DNA of 64,000 bases, taken from DASCOT01 sp965197275 (lineage in GTDB: Bacteria; Acidobacteriota; UBA890; WLXD01). Below the pieces are notes generated by a model, which was not told the origin of the DNA, did no database searches, and saw only the letters and a program-made list of their open reading frames with translations. The position numbers were made by a program, and so were the translations under genes. Location of the stretch: positions 248,001 through 312,000 of the forward strand of contig CBDAMQ010000031.1 in the NCBI GenBank assembly GCA_965197275.1. The letters are read 5' to 3'. Of this stretch, positions 52,046-60,814 are shown in pieces; within the stretch, counting starts at the first letter, position 1; the number at the start of each line of letters is the position of its first letter.

Positions 52046-53034
52046 TCGAAGTCGAAGAGAGCATCGATAGCTTCCAGGGGCGGTTCGGGATCGTCCGTGA
52101 TGAGATCGGCAAGATCATCGTCGGCAACGACGAGGTCATCACCGGCATCCTCACCGCCTTGCTGGCCGGAGGACACGCGCTGCTGGAGGGGATTCCGGGC
52201 CTTGGCAAGACCAAGCTCGTGCACACCCTGGCCGATGTGTTGCACCTGGACTTCCACCGCATCCAGTTCACCCCCGACCTGATGCCGGCCGACATCGTCG
52301 GGACGAACGTCGTGCACGAGACACCGGACGGAGCTCGGCACCTCGATTTCCAGCCGGGCCCGATCTTCGCCAACATCATTCTGGCCGACGAGATCAATCG
52401 CGCTACCCCGAAGACGCAGTCGGCACTGCTCGAGGCGATGCAGGAGAACAGCGTCTCGGTCGGGCGCGAGACCTACTCGCTCGAACAGCCGTTCTTCGTG
52501 CTCGCCACTCAGAATCCACTCGAGATGGAGGGAACATACCCGCTGCCGGAGGCGCAGCTCGATCGTTTTCTCTTCAAGCTCAAGCTCGATTTTCCGAGCG
52601 TCGACAACCTGCACGAGATCATGGAGCGCACGACACAGGTCGACGAGCCAACCGTGGAGCGGGTGCTCGACGGCGAGCAAATCGTCGAGATGCGCAAGAC
52701 GGTACGGTCGGTGCCGATCTCCAAGCCGGTGCAGGACTACGCCATTCGGCTCACTCTGGCCACGCATCCTGGCATGGAGCACGCCGTGGACGAGACCGAG
52801 CGCTATGTGCGCTACGGGGCGGGTCCGCGGGCGATTCAAGCGCTCGTCCTCGCCGGCAAGATCCGGGCGCTGCTGAAGGATCGCGTGCACGTTGCGGCGG
52901 AGGACATCCGCGCCATGCTGATGCCGGCGCTGCGACACCGCGTGCTGCTCAACTTCGAGGGCGAGGCCGACCGCGTCGACACCGACACTATCCTGGCGGC
53001 GATTCTGGAGAGCCTGCCCGGGCCCCGCGAGTAG
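52042..53034 (+). CDS. MoxR-family AAA+ ATPase
   Basis: A 330-residue AAA+ chaperone-like ATPase. Walker A is EGIPGLGKTKLVHTLA, Walker B is ILADEINRATPKTQSALLEAMQE, and sensor 1 is FVLATQNPLEMEGTYPLPEAQLDRF. MoxR proteins work with von Willebrand factor A (VWA) proteins to mature or activate other proteins, often inserting metals. The genes downstream encode the usual partners, a DUF58 protein and two VWA/BatA-type membrane proteins. Translationally coupled to the preceding gene. Confidence 0.96.
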   Translation: MIEVEESIDSFQGRFGIVRDEIGKIIVGNDEVITGILTALLAGGHALLEGIPGLGKTKLVHTLADVLHLDFHRIQFTPDLMPADIVGTNVVHETPDGARHLDFQPGPIFANIILADEINRATPKTQSALLEAMQENSVSVGRETYSLEQPFFVLATQNPLEMEGTYPLPEAQLDRFLFKLKLDFPSVDNLHEIMERTTQVDEPTVERVLDGEQIVEMRKTVRSVPISKPVQDYAIRLTLATHPGMEHAVDETERYVRYGAGPRAIQALVLAGKIRALLKDRVHVAAEDIRAMLMPALRHRVLLNFEGEADRVDTDTILAAILESLPGPRE

Positions 53035-53061
53035 AGACCCCGTGATCGCGCGAGCGCGCTG

Positions 53062-53976
53062 ATGAGTGCAGCCACGGCCGAGCCGCTGAGCGACGGTGGC
53101 CTGGGACCGTTCGACGAGGAGTTCCTGCGCAAGCTCGAGCTGCTCAGCGTCGTCTCCAAGCGCTTGCTGTCAGGCCAGTTCAAGGCTGAGCGGCGGGCAC
53201 GCAAAGTAGGCGCCGGAGTGGAGTTCGCCGACTACCGTGGCTACGTGCCTGGCGACGATACTCGGGCAGTCGACTGGCGAGCCTACATGCGACTCGACCG
53301 GCTGATTCTCCGGCTGTTCGAGGAGGAGACCGACCTTCCGATTCATCTCTTCGTCGACGCCAGTCGGTCGATGGGGACGGATGGCGGCAGGAAGCTCGAC
53401 TACGCCAAGAAAGTGGCGGCCACCCTAGCCTATATTGGCCTGTCGAATCTGGATCGGGTCAACCTTGTCGTCTTCGCTGAAGGCATCATCGAGGAGCTAC
53501 CGGCGCAGCGCAGCAAGGGCCAGATCTTCAGCATCCTGCGGTTTCTGTCACGCGTGCGCGCCAGCCACGAGACCAACGCCGGCGAAGCCTTCCATCGCTT
53601 CTTTACCGCCAAGCGCCGTCGCGGGATGACGGTGGCGATCTCCGACTTCTTCGATCCGCACGGCGCTACCAGCGCGTTCGACATCGTTCGCTATCGCCGC
53701 CAGGATCTGCTGGCCGTGCACGTAGTCAGCCCACAGGACATATTGCCGGCTCTGAACGGCGAGGTCACTCTGATCGATTCCGAGACTCGCCAGCCGCGGG
53801 ACGTTACAGTAACGCCAACGCTTCTACAGGCCTACGAAGAGGAGTTCGGTCGCTACGGCGATGAGCTCGAGCGATATTGCGCTCTCTACGGCTTCAGCTA
53901 CGTGCGCACGGTGACCGAGCATCCGTTCGAGGACCTGATCTTGCAGGTGATGCGGCAAGGGAGGTTCCTGTCGTGA
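53062..53976 (+). CDS. DUF58 domain protein
   Basis: A 304-residue protein matching DUF58: GVEFADYRGYVPGDDTRAVDWRAYMRLDRLILRLFEEETDLPIH in the first half (motif residues within FADYRGYVPGDD and DWRAYMR), then a VWA-like fold with VDASRSMG where the metal-ion site would be D-x-S-x-S. The family is the usual partner of MoxR in MoxR-DUF58 operons. It is soluble, with no membrane helix. Follows moxR by 27 bases. Confidence 0.95.
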   Translation: MSAATAEPLSDGGLGPFDEEFLRKLELLSVVSKRLLSGQFKAERRARKVGAGVEFADYRGYVPGDDTRAVDWRAYMRLDRLILRLFEEETDLPIHLFVDASRSMGTDGGRKLDYAKKVAATLAYIGLSNLDRVNLVVFAEGIIEELPAQRSKGQIFSILRFLSRVRASHETNAGEAFHRFFTAKRRRGMTVAISDFFDPHGATSAFDIVRYRRQDLLAVHVVSPQDILPALNGEVTLIDSETRQPRDVTVTPTLLQAYEEEFGRYGDELERYCALYGFSYVRTVTEHPFEDLILQVMRQGRFLS

Positions 53977-53983
53977 GCGCGCG

Positions 53984-55804
53984 ATGACGTTCCTGGCGAT
54001 GGCGCAATGGCAGGCCTGGGTACTGCTGACCGCGACCGCGGTGGCGATCGTGGTGATTTTCTTTCTGCGGATTCAGCACCGTCGGGTGGTGGTCTCGTCC
54101 TCGTTCTTGTGGGATCGCGTGCTGGAGCGGCGCAAGCGGCGCTCGTGGATGGAGCTGCTGCGGCGGTTGATCTCGCTGCTCATTGCGCTCGCCATCGGGT
54201 TGTCGCTGGTCATGGTGCTGTCCGAGGCGGAGCTCGGGGGGGCTGGCCGCACGCCGCGGGATGTCCGGCTTGTGATGGATATCCGACCGCACATGGCGGC
54301 GCAGATGGGGGACGGGCGCTCGCGCCTGCAGGCGGCGCGAGATCGTGTTGCCGAGCTACTCGGAGGCGGCTCTGGAGCCGACAGCTTCACTGTCTATGAC
54401 ACCGACGGCCGCTTGATCTCGGCCCGCACACGGGATCGACACGCAGTGAGCGAGGTTCTCATCGACGTTCGGGCGATCGGCTCGCGCTTCGTGTTGCCCG
54501 ACCCGGAGCCCGACACCGAGACCTGGGTGGTAACCGACGGCGTAGGGATCGTGTCGTTGCCGCCGGATTATCGCGTCGCCTCGGTTTACGAGCCGGCCGT
54601 GAACGTCGGCGTGACGTCCTTCGAGGTGCGCCCGTGGCCGTCTGATCCCTACCGTTCCGAGGCCTTTTTGGAAGTAGGCAACTTCTCGCCGTCGGCGCAG
54701 GAAACGACGATCGTTTTGCGCGACTCAGGCGGCGTACAGTTCCGCCGCACCGTCGAGTTGCAACCCGATGAGCTGTACAGAAATACCTTCGATCTGAGCC
54801 CGCTGGAGGGCGGTGTGCTGGAGGCCGAGGTCCGAACCGACGGGGACGCTCTCGACCTCGACGACAGCGCCTACCTGCTGGTGGCCGAGCAACGCGCTCA
54901 GCAGATCGCCGTGGTCAGCCAGCGTCCTTCGTCGCTGTCGGAGCTTCTGCTCGAGTTGCCGCACCTTGAGCTCACGGCGATGACGCCGACGCAGTACGAG
55001 GATTGGAGGATTATCGTCGGCAACGGTGGGGTTGGCGGGATGGCACAGACGTCTGCGCCGCAACCGTCGTTCGACGGGTTCATCTTCGAGGGCTATGCGC
55101 CAGGAGATCCGCCGCCGACCCCGGCGGTGCTGTTCGCCCCTTCAGATGTCAACTGGCTACCGAGGGCCCAGGGAGCTGCCCGCGATCTCGCCATCACGAG
55201 CGCAGATCCGACATCCAGCGTCATGCAGTTCGTGGACCTGCACGACGTCAAGGTAGAGCTGGCGGTACGCGTCGATCCGGGCGCCGCGACGACAATCGCC
55301 GGCGACGCGAACGTGCCGTTGATCCTCAGCGGTCGCAGCGAGATGGCTCCATGGATCGTGACCACCTTCGCTCTCGGTGACTCGGACTTCGACCAGAGCC
55401 TCGGCTTCCCCATCTTCGTGAGCAATGTGCTGCGCTGGTTTCGGCCGCACGTTGCCACGCGCGGCGCCGACCTCGGAGAGGTCCTGTTGACCGCCGTCGG
55501 CGTGACCGTGGTCGACGTTCTGTCGGCAGATGCGGTGCCATTGCGCCGCTCCGGCGAACGCAGCTACTTTACCGCCTTGCGGCCGGGTCTCTTCATGGCC
55601 ACCAGCAACGAGGGGCGGGTGCCGATCTCGGTCGGTGCCGGCGGCCGCGATACCTCGGCGATCAATCGGAGCGCTCTCGACGCCGACGCCGCGACCCTCG
55701 AGGTACCGGCGATGGCGCGTAGACTCTGGCCGGCGCTATTGGCGCTGGCGGCGGTGTTGCTGGCGCTCGAGGCGCTGACCTACCACCGGAGGATCACGGT
55801 CTGA
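53984..55804 (+). CDS. BatA-like membrane protein with degenerate VWA domain
   Basis: A 606-residue protein with two N-terminal membrane helices (ATAVAIVVIFFL and LISLLIALAIGLSLVMV) flanking the loop SFLWDRVLERRKRRS typical of the BatA/aerotolerance N-terminal domain. A VWA-like region follows, but the metal-site motif is VMDIRPHM rather than D-x-S-x-S, so metal binding is probably lost. The rest is a beta-rich extracytoplasmic part ending in a C-terminal helix (LWPALLALAAVLLALEAL). It starts seven bases after DUF58. Likely a structural partner of the MoxR complex. Confidence 0.88.
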   Translation: MTFLAMAQWQAWVLLTATAVAIVVIFFLRIQHRRVVVSSSFLWDRVLERRKRRSWMELLRRLISLLIALAIGLSLVMVLSEAELGGAGRTPRDVRLVMDIRPHMAAQMGDGRSRLQAARDRVAELLGGGSGADSFTVYDTDGRLISARTRDRHAVSEVLIDVRAIGSRFVLPDPEPDTETWVVTDGVGIVSLPPDYRVASVYEPAVNVGVTSFEVRPWPSDPYRSEAFLEVGNFSPSAQETTIVLRDSGGVQFRRTVELQPDELYRNTFDLSPLEGGVLEAEVRTDGDALDLDDSAYLLVAEQRAQQIAVVSQRPSSLSELLLELPHLELTAMTPTQYEDWRIIVGNGGVGGMAQTSAPQPSFDGFIFEGYAPGDPPPTPAVLFAPSDVNWLPRAQGAARDLAITSADPTSSVMQFVDLHDVKVELAVRVDPGAATTIAGDANVPLILSGRSEMAPWIVTTFALGDSDFDQSLGFPIFVSNVLRWFRPHVATRGADLGEVLLTAVGVTVVDVLSADAVPLRRSGERSYFTALRPGLFMATSNEGRVPISVGAGGRDTSAINRSALDADAATLEVPAMARRLWPALLALAAVLLALEALTYHRRITV

Positions 55805-55882
55805 TCTCGTCCCGGAAGTACGCCACCGACGTCGGTTCTAGGGCACGAGTGTCCGGCGCGTCAACCAGGCAGACCTGAAGTA

Positions 55883-58447
55883 ATGCAGATCACCTTCGAA
55901 CAGACCTGGCCGCTGCTGTTACTCCCCGTGGTGCTGGGTCTATGGTGGGTGCGCAAGCACACCATCATCGAGTTCCACCGGCGCCAGCTCGACCTGATGC
56001 TGCTGCTGCGCGGGGTGGCGCTGGTGTTCGTAATTCTGGCAATGAGCCAACCGGTCTTGCATCGCTCAGGCTCCTGGCTGTCGGTCGTTTATCTGCTCGA
56101 CGTTTCGCACAGCATCCGGCCACGGGCCGTCGACGAGGCGATCACCTGGGTACAGGAGGCCGTTGATACCGGCGAGGCGGACACCTCGGGCTTCTTCGCC
56201 TTCGGCGGCAACGCCATCCAGGCAGACGACGCCGCCGGTCTCCGTGAGGTTCGGGTGGCGGACGGCTCCGTACTCGGTGCCGTCGATCGGTCGGCGACCG
56301 ACCTCGCCTCGGCAATCGAGCGCGGTCTCGCCGCGTTGCCGCCGCACCATGTGCCGCATCTGGTGCTGCTGACGGATGGCCAGGGAAACCGCGGTGATTT
56401 CGACCGCGCGGTGGATCGCCTACGACTCGATGGTGTGCGCACGTATACGCGCACCACGGCGGCGCGAGACCGCGCCGACGCCTGGATCGACGATGTCGAG
56501 TCCGTCGACACCGTGACAGCCGGCCTGCCATTTGCACTTCGCGTGGAGCTGTTCGCGCAGGTGGCGGTGGAGGGGACGCTGATCGTGGCCCAGGATCGCC
56601 GCGTGCTGTCCTCGGAGGTGCTGCAGCTGTCACCGGGGCCGACGGTGGTCGAGCCACGACCGGTTCTCGACGACGGCGGGCCGGCCATCATCGATGTGTT
56701 GTTGCAGATAGAAGGGGACCCGGAGCCGCAGAACAACGCCGTCCAACTCGCAGTCCACGCCGCTGAGCGGCCGCGCCTGATGTACGTCGAAGGGCGGGGA
56801 GATACGGCCGACTATCTGCGGGATGCGCTCCAGGAGGGGGGCTTCGACGTCGAGATCGAGCTCGCCTGGAACCTGCCAACCGACCCGCGACGACTCGAGC
56901 GCTACGCTGCCGTGATCCTGAGCGATGTCGACCCGCGGCTGCTCAGCGTCCCGGCCATGAACGCTATCGAGAGCTACGTCTCCGATCACGGCGGCGGCCT
57001 GGTGCTGGCGGGTGGAGAGTCGGTCTACGGCGAAGATGGCTATGCCGATACGCCGGTCGAGCGCGCGCTACCGATTTGGTTCAAGGCGGAGCGCAAGCCA
57101 AAGGACCTGGCCCTGGTGATTGCGTTGGACAAGTCATACAGCATGGTCGGCGACAAGATGGCGCTCGCCAAGGAGGCGTCCAAGGCCGCCCTCGACCTGC
57201 TGGAGGAGGAGCAGCAGTTCGGTTTGCTGGCCTTCGACTATCATTTCTACTGGCCGGTGCCGATCCAGCTGGCACGTGGTAAGGATCGCTTGCGCGAGCG
57301 CATCGCCGCTATCGAAGCCAGCTCTCCGACCAATATCTACCCGGCCATGCAGGACGTGTTCCTGTCGCTTCAGCAGACCGAGGCCGAGGTGAAGCACGTG
57401 ATCCTGCTGTCGGACGGGAAGACGTACGAAGACGACTACGAGGGCCTGGTCACCGAGATGACGGAGGAGGACATCACCGTCTCGACGGTGGCCGTGGGTG
57501 GCAAGGCCGATCGTGAGCTGCTCGGCAACATCGCCACCTGGGGGGATGGACGCAGTTACTTCATCGAGGACCCGTCGCGGGTGCCCGAGATTTTCGTCGA
57601 AGAGACACAGAAGGCACAGGGGATAACGCTCGAGGAGGACGACGAGGTTGCCCCCGAGGTGCGCAAGCCCATCGAGGCGCTGGCGGGCCTCGAGATGGAC
57701 ACCGCCCCGGCGTTGCTGGGCTACGTCCGCACGATGTCGAAGGACAACGCCGAGATCGTTCTCGACACCGGCGACGATGGCGACCCGATCTTGGTGCGGT
57801 GGCAATACGGTCTCGGTCGTGCAGTGTTCTTCGCTGCAGACGTCAAGAACCGCTGGTCGGCGCCTTGGTTGGAGTGGGAGGGCTACGGCAAGTTCTGGGT
57901 ACAGCTGGTGCGCGAAGCGATGCGCCAGGACGCGTTCAGGCGCCCGAGCTTCACGGTCGCTCGCGATCAAGCCGGGGCTCGGCTGCGACTCGAGCTCGTC
58001 GATGGAACCGGTCGTTTCCGAAACGCCTTGCGCCCGACGGTGACGGCCGCCGTTGGCGACGATGAGTCGGAGATCGAGCTGGCACAGGTGGCGCCGGGAC
58101 GCTACGAGGCACGCCTACCGTTGGCGTCCGATGCCGAAGCCAGGTTCCTTTGGTCCGACCGCGATGACGCGATCGAGCGTACTCTCGTTCCCGTAGTCAG
58201 CGCGGAGCGACGCTACCGCCCGGCCGATGACGAGGCTCTGCGCGGGCTGGCCACCGCAACTGGCGGGGTACACGAGCCGGCGATGGCCGACTTGTTCGAC
58301 CCGGGAGATCAGACCGTCACCCGGCCGCTGCGGCTGTGGCCGGGCCTGGCCGCGCTGGCGTTGTTGCTCTACTTGGTGAACATGTTGCTGCGTCGAGTTC
58401 GTGTGTTTCGCGACGACGGCAGCCTCATAGGCTCAGCCGCCGCATGA
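55883..58447 (+). CDS. Membrane protein with two VWA domains and a glutamine-amidotransferase-like domain
   Basis: An 854-residue protein. Two N-terminal helices (LLLLPVVLGLWWV, LLLRGVALVFVILAM) precede a first VWA domain with intact DVSHS (73-77). Residues 285-395 match the class I glutamine amidotransferase-like fold found in such proteins (MYVEGRGDTADYLRDAL, SDHGGGLVLAGGESVYG) without an obvious catalytic Cys. A second VWA domain starts with DKSYS (416-420), also intact. The C-terminus has one helix (LWPGLAALALLLYLVNML) and a basic end. Last gene of the MoxR operon, 78 bases after its BatA-like neighbour. Confidence 0.92.
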   Translation: MQITFEQTWPLLLLPVVLGLWWVRKHTIIEFHRRQLDLMLLLRGVALVFVILAMSQPVLHRSGSWLSVVYLLDVSHSIRPRAVDEAITWVQEAVDTGEADTSGFFAFGGNAIQADDAAGLREVRVADGSVLGAVDRSATDLASAIERGLAALPPHHVPHLVLLTDGQGNRGDFDRAVDRLRLDGVRTYTRTTAARDRADAWIDDVESVDTVTAGLPFALRVELFAQVAVEGTLIVAQDRRVLSSEVLQLSPGPTVVEPRPVLDDGGPAIIDVLLQIEGDPEPQNNAVQLAVHAAERPRLMYVEGRGDTADYLRDALQEGGFDVEIELAWNLPTDPRRLERYAAVILSDVDPRLLSVPAMNAIESYVSDHGGGLVLAGGESVYGEDGYADTPVERALPIWFKAERKPKDLALVIALDKSYSMVGDKMALAKEASKAALDLLEEEQQFGLLAFDYHFYWPVPIQLARGKDRLRERIAAIEASSPTNIYPAMQDVFLSLQQTEAEVKHVILLSDGKTYEDDYEGLVTEMTEEDITVSTVAVGGKADRELLGNIATWGDGRSYFIEDPSRVPEIFVEETQKAQGITLEEDDEVAPEVRKPIEALAGLEMDTAPALLGYVRTMSKDNAEIVLDTGDDGDPILVRWQYGLGRAVFFAADVKNRWSAPWLEWEGYGKFWVQLVREAMRQDAFRRPSFTVARDQAGARLRLELVDGTGRFRNALRPTVTAAVGDDESEIELAQVAPGRYEARLPLASDAEARFLWSDRDDAIERTLVPVVSAERRYRPADDEALRGLATATGGVHEPAMADLFDPGDQTVTRPLRLWPGLAALALLLYLVNMLLRRVRVFRDDGSLIGSAAA

Positions 58448-58521
58448 CAGCACGCGGCAGCGCGCGTATCACCAGCAATACATAACGCCCGAGTTGCTTG
58501 CCGCGGTCGGTCCGGTGTCTC

Positions 58522-59394
58522 CTATTGTCGCCGGATGCGCACCGCTCCCTGCAGAGTCTCGATGCTGATGTCGGCGTCGCCGCCACCGGTGCTGAACGAC
58601 AACTCCTGTGACGGCACCCAGCGGCTCGTTTGTCGTGGCTGCTCGCCGAAGTCGTTGACGATCTCACCCATCATCGTCTCGACATCGAAGCTCGCCGATA
58701 CGTCGGCCGGGAACAGCAGCTCGACGCCGCCGTTCACGGTCTCGAAATCGAGATCGGCTCCCGCAGCGACACCGCCCTCGAAGCGAATCTCACCGTTGAC
58801 CGTTTCGAAGTTGCCCTCCATCAGCAACCCGGCGGTGGCCACGATCGATCCGGTAACGGTCGTCAGATCGACCGACGATGAACTACCGGAATACTCGATC
58901 GCGCCGGTGATGGTCTCGATTTCGATGGATCCATGCACCTGGTCGACGTGTACCGATGCCGTAACTCCGTTAATCTCCAGCCGGGCCCCGTGCGGCACTC
59001 GAATCTCGAGCTCGACGTCCACTTCCTGGCGGTCGCGGCCGCGCCACCGGCGGCGGTGATCTTCGCTCTCGTTGTCGTTGTCCCATTCATCCCATTCGGC
59101 GTAGATCTCTACCGACTCCGGACCACCTTCGATGACGAACTCGTCGACGTCCGCACCGATGGTGCCGGTAACCAGCAGCTCGTTGTTGTCCCACCCAACG
59201 ACGCGGATATCTCCGACGATGATCTCGTCGATCTCGAGCGATAGGTCGGAGGCTGCCGGCCGCCGGTCGTCGATCTCCTGTTGCGCCAGCGCGGTGCCGG
59301 GCAGCGAGAGCCCGATGAGCAGGGTAGCGAGCGGCAACAGGAGGCTGCGGGAACCGATTCGGTGGAAGCAAGATTGGGCTCTCATCATGGTCAT
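58522..59394 (-). CDS. DUF4097 exported beta-solenoid protein
   Basis: A 290-residue exported protein (signal LLPLATLLIGLSLPGTALAQ). The mature region has repeated G-containing turns typical of DUF4097: VDLTTVTGSI, NFETVNGEI, DFETVNGGV, DVETMMGEI and ISIETLQGAV, giving a beta-solenoid. It is encoded directly after the ECF sigma and its anti-sigma factor, an arrangement widely seen for DUF4097, so it is probably the main target of that sigma. Role in the envelope unknown. Two start codons are close together (MTMM); the first is given. Confidence 0.9.
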   Translation of the reverse strand: MTMMRAQSCFHRIGSRSLLLPLATLLIGLSLPGTALAQQEIDDRRPAASDLSLEIDEIIVGDIRVVGWDNNELLVTGTIGADVDEFVIEGGPESVEIYAEWDEWDNDNESEDHRRRWRGRDRQEVDVELEIRVPHGARLEINGVTASVHVDQVHGSIEIETITGAIEYSGSSSSVDLTTVTGSIVATAGLLMEGNFETVNGEIRFEGGVAAGADLDFETVNGGVELLFPADVSASFDVETMMGEIVNDFGEQPRQTSRWVPSQELSFSTGGGDADISIETLQGAVRIRRQ

Positions 59395-59401
59395 CCCTCG
59401 T

Positions 59402-60091
59402 TCAGATGCGACTGATTTCCATCAGGAAGGTCACTCGCTTGCGGTACATATTGGTCAGCTGATTGAGCAATCCGACGTTCGCCGGGTCACGCTCCAGGGC
59501 GGCGCGGGCACTGCTGATTGCCTCGTCGATCAGGCGCAGGTTCTCCTCGACCACCCGAACGGTCTCGGGCGACAGTTCCGATCGATGCTCGTCCAGCGCC
59601 AACAGGAGCTCGTCGGTGATCTCTCGATAGCTGCGCTCGGCGGCCTGGAAGCCGTCCCAGGCGACGGTGAGGAAGTCGTCGGCTGGCACTGGCGGAGCCT
59701 CGCCCGGGGCCAGCGGCGCGCGCACCAGGTACGCCGTGATACCCGACGACACCGCCACCAGGAGCATGGCAGCCGCGGCAATCGAGCCGACCCGGCGCCA
59801 GTTGACCAGCGTCCTGTCGGAGGCAGAGTCCAGGGTGCGATGCATACCGAATCGTGGCCGCACTACTTTGCGCTGCTCGATGCCGGCGGCGATTCCCGGC
59901 CACAGGTCGGTGGACGGGGCGATCTCACGTCGAAGGGACGCCGTCTGCGATTGCAGATCGCGCATGCGTGCCAGCTCGGCGCGCAGCTCGGGCGAGCTGT
60001 CCAGCAGCAGCTCCAGTCGGGCACGTTCCTCGTCTGAGATCGTGCCGTCGATCAGGTCATCCAGGCTGCGAATCGTCTCGTCTCGGCTCAT
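59402..60091 (-). CDS. Transmembrane anti-sigma factor
   Basis: A 229-residue protein. The N-terminus (SLDDLIDGTISDEERARLELLLDSSPELRAELARM) matches a helical anti-sigma domain without the zinc cysteines. A single membrane helix lies near residues 102-122 (VGSIAAAAMLLVAVSSGITAYLV), and a helical extracytoplasmic part ends TNMYRKRVTFLMEISRI. The gene overlaps the upstream sigma gene by an ATGA junction and is followed after seven bases by the DUF4097 gene. Confidence 0.88.
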   Translation of the reverse strand: MSRDETIRSLDDLIDGTISDEERARLELLLDSSPELRAELARMRDLQSQTASLRREIAPSTDLWPGIAAGIEQRKVVRPRFGMHRTLDSASDRTLVNWRRVGSIAAAAMLLVAVSSGITAYLVRAPLAPGEAPPVPADDFLTVAWDGFQAAERSYREITDELLLALDEHRSELSPETVRVVEENLRLIDEAISSARAALERDPANVGLLNQLTNMYRKRVTFLMEISRI

Positions 60092-60648
60092 TGGTTCAAC
60101 GCCTCCCGCAGCAGCTTCCGGGCTCGGTGCAGCTGTGCTTTCGATGTTCCGATCGCAACCCCGGTGAGCTCCGCGATCTCGTCGTGTCGGTAGCCTTCAA
60201 TGTCGTACAGCACGAAGATCGTCCGTGCGCCGTCGGGCAGCGCGGCTACGGCCTCCTCGAGGTCGACTGCCGGGCCACGATTGGTGCGGTCAGAGAGATC
60301 TGCGTGATACGAAAGATCGTCCTGCTCGACGATGCGGGCACGGCGGCGCATCTCGCTACGCCGGTGGCTGAGCACGACGTTGGCGGCCAGCCGATGCATC
60401 CAGGTGGAGAAGCTGGCGTCTCCGCGAAAGGTGTGGAGTTTCTCCCAGGCCCGGATGAAAGCTTGCTGGGTGAGCTCCTCGGCCTCGGCGGGCCTGCCGG
60501 TCATGCGAAGACAAAGAGCGTAGATACGGCCGCTCGTCTCGCGGTACAGCTCTTCGAAGGCGGCTGTATCGCCGCTGGCGGCGCGATCTACCAGCGCGTT
60601 CGCCGGGCGGGCCATTATGGCGGTTGGTTTGTGGGTGGCTGCCTGCAT
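60088..60648 (-). CDS. ECF-type RNA polymerase sigma factor (RpoE-like)
   Basis: A 186-residue sigma factor. Region 2 includes LVDRAASGDTAAFEELYRE, AEAEELTQQAFIRAWEKL and SFSTWMHRLAANVVLSHRR; region 4 is ALPDGARTIFVLYDIEGYRHDEIAELTGVAIGTSKAQLHRARKLL. Its start is either the Met given or the one 11 codons later (MARPANALV); neither has a strong ribosome binding site. It forms a three-gene operon with its membrane anti-sigma factor and the DUF4097 protein. Confidence 0.95.
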   Translation of the reverse strand: MQAATHKPTAIMARPANALVDRAASGDTAAFEELYRETSGRIYALCLRMTGRPAEAEELTQQAFIRAWEKLHTFRGDASFSTWMHRLAANVVLSHRRSEMRRRARIVEQDDLSYHADLSDRTNRGPAVDLEEAVAALPDGARTIFVLYDIEGYRHDEIAELTGVAIGTSKAQLHRARKLLREALNQ

Positions 60649-60814
60649 GGGACGTCCCGAGTGCGTGCTCGCGGTGCCTTCACGGTCTTAGATACACGGA
60701 AACGTCGCCGGGTTTGAACGCCGATTCGCGTCGCCCAGTAGCAGCCGGTGGGGATCGCTAGTGGCAGGCCGATCGATGCCCTCGAGTCGATTGTAAAGTA
60801 CGGCCCACGGCCTG

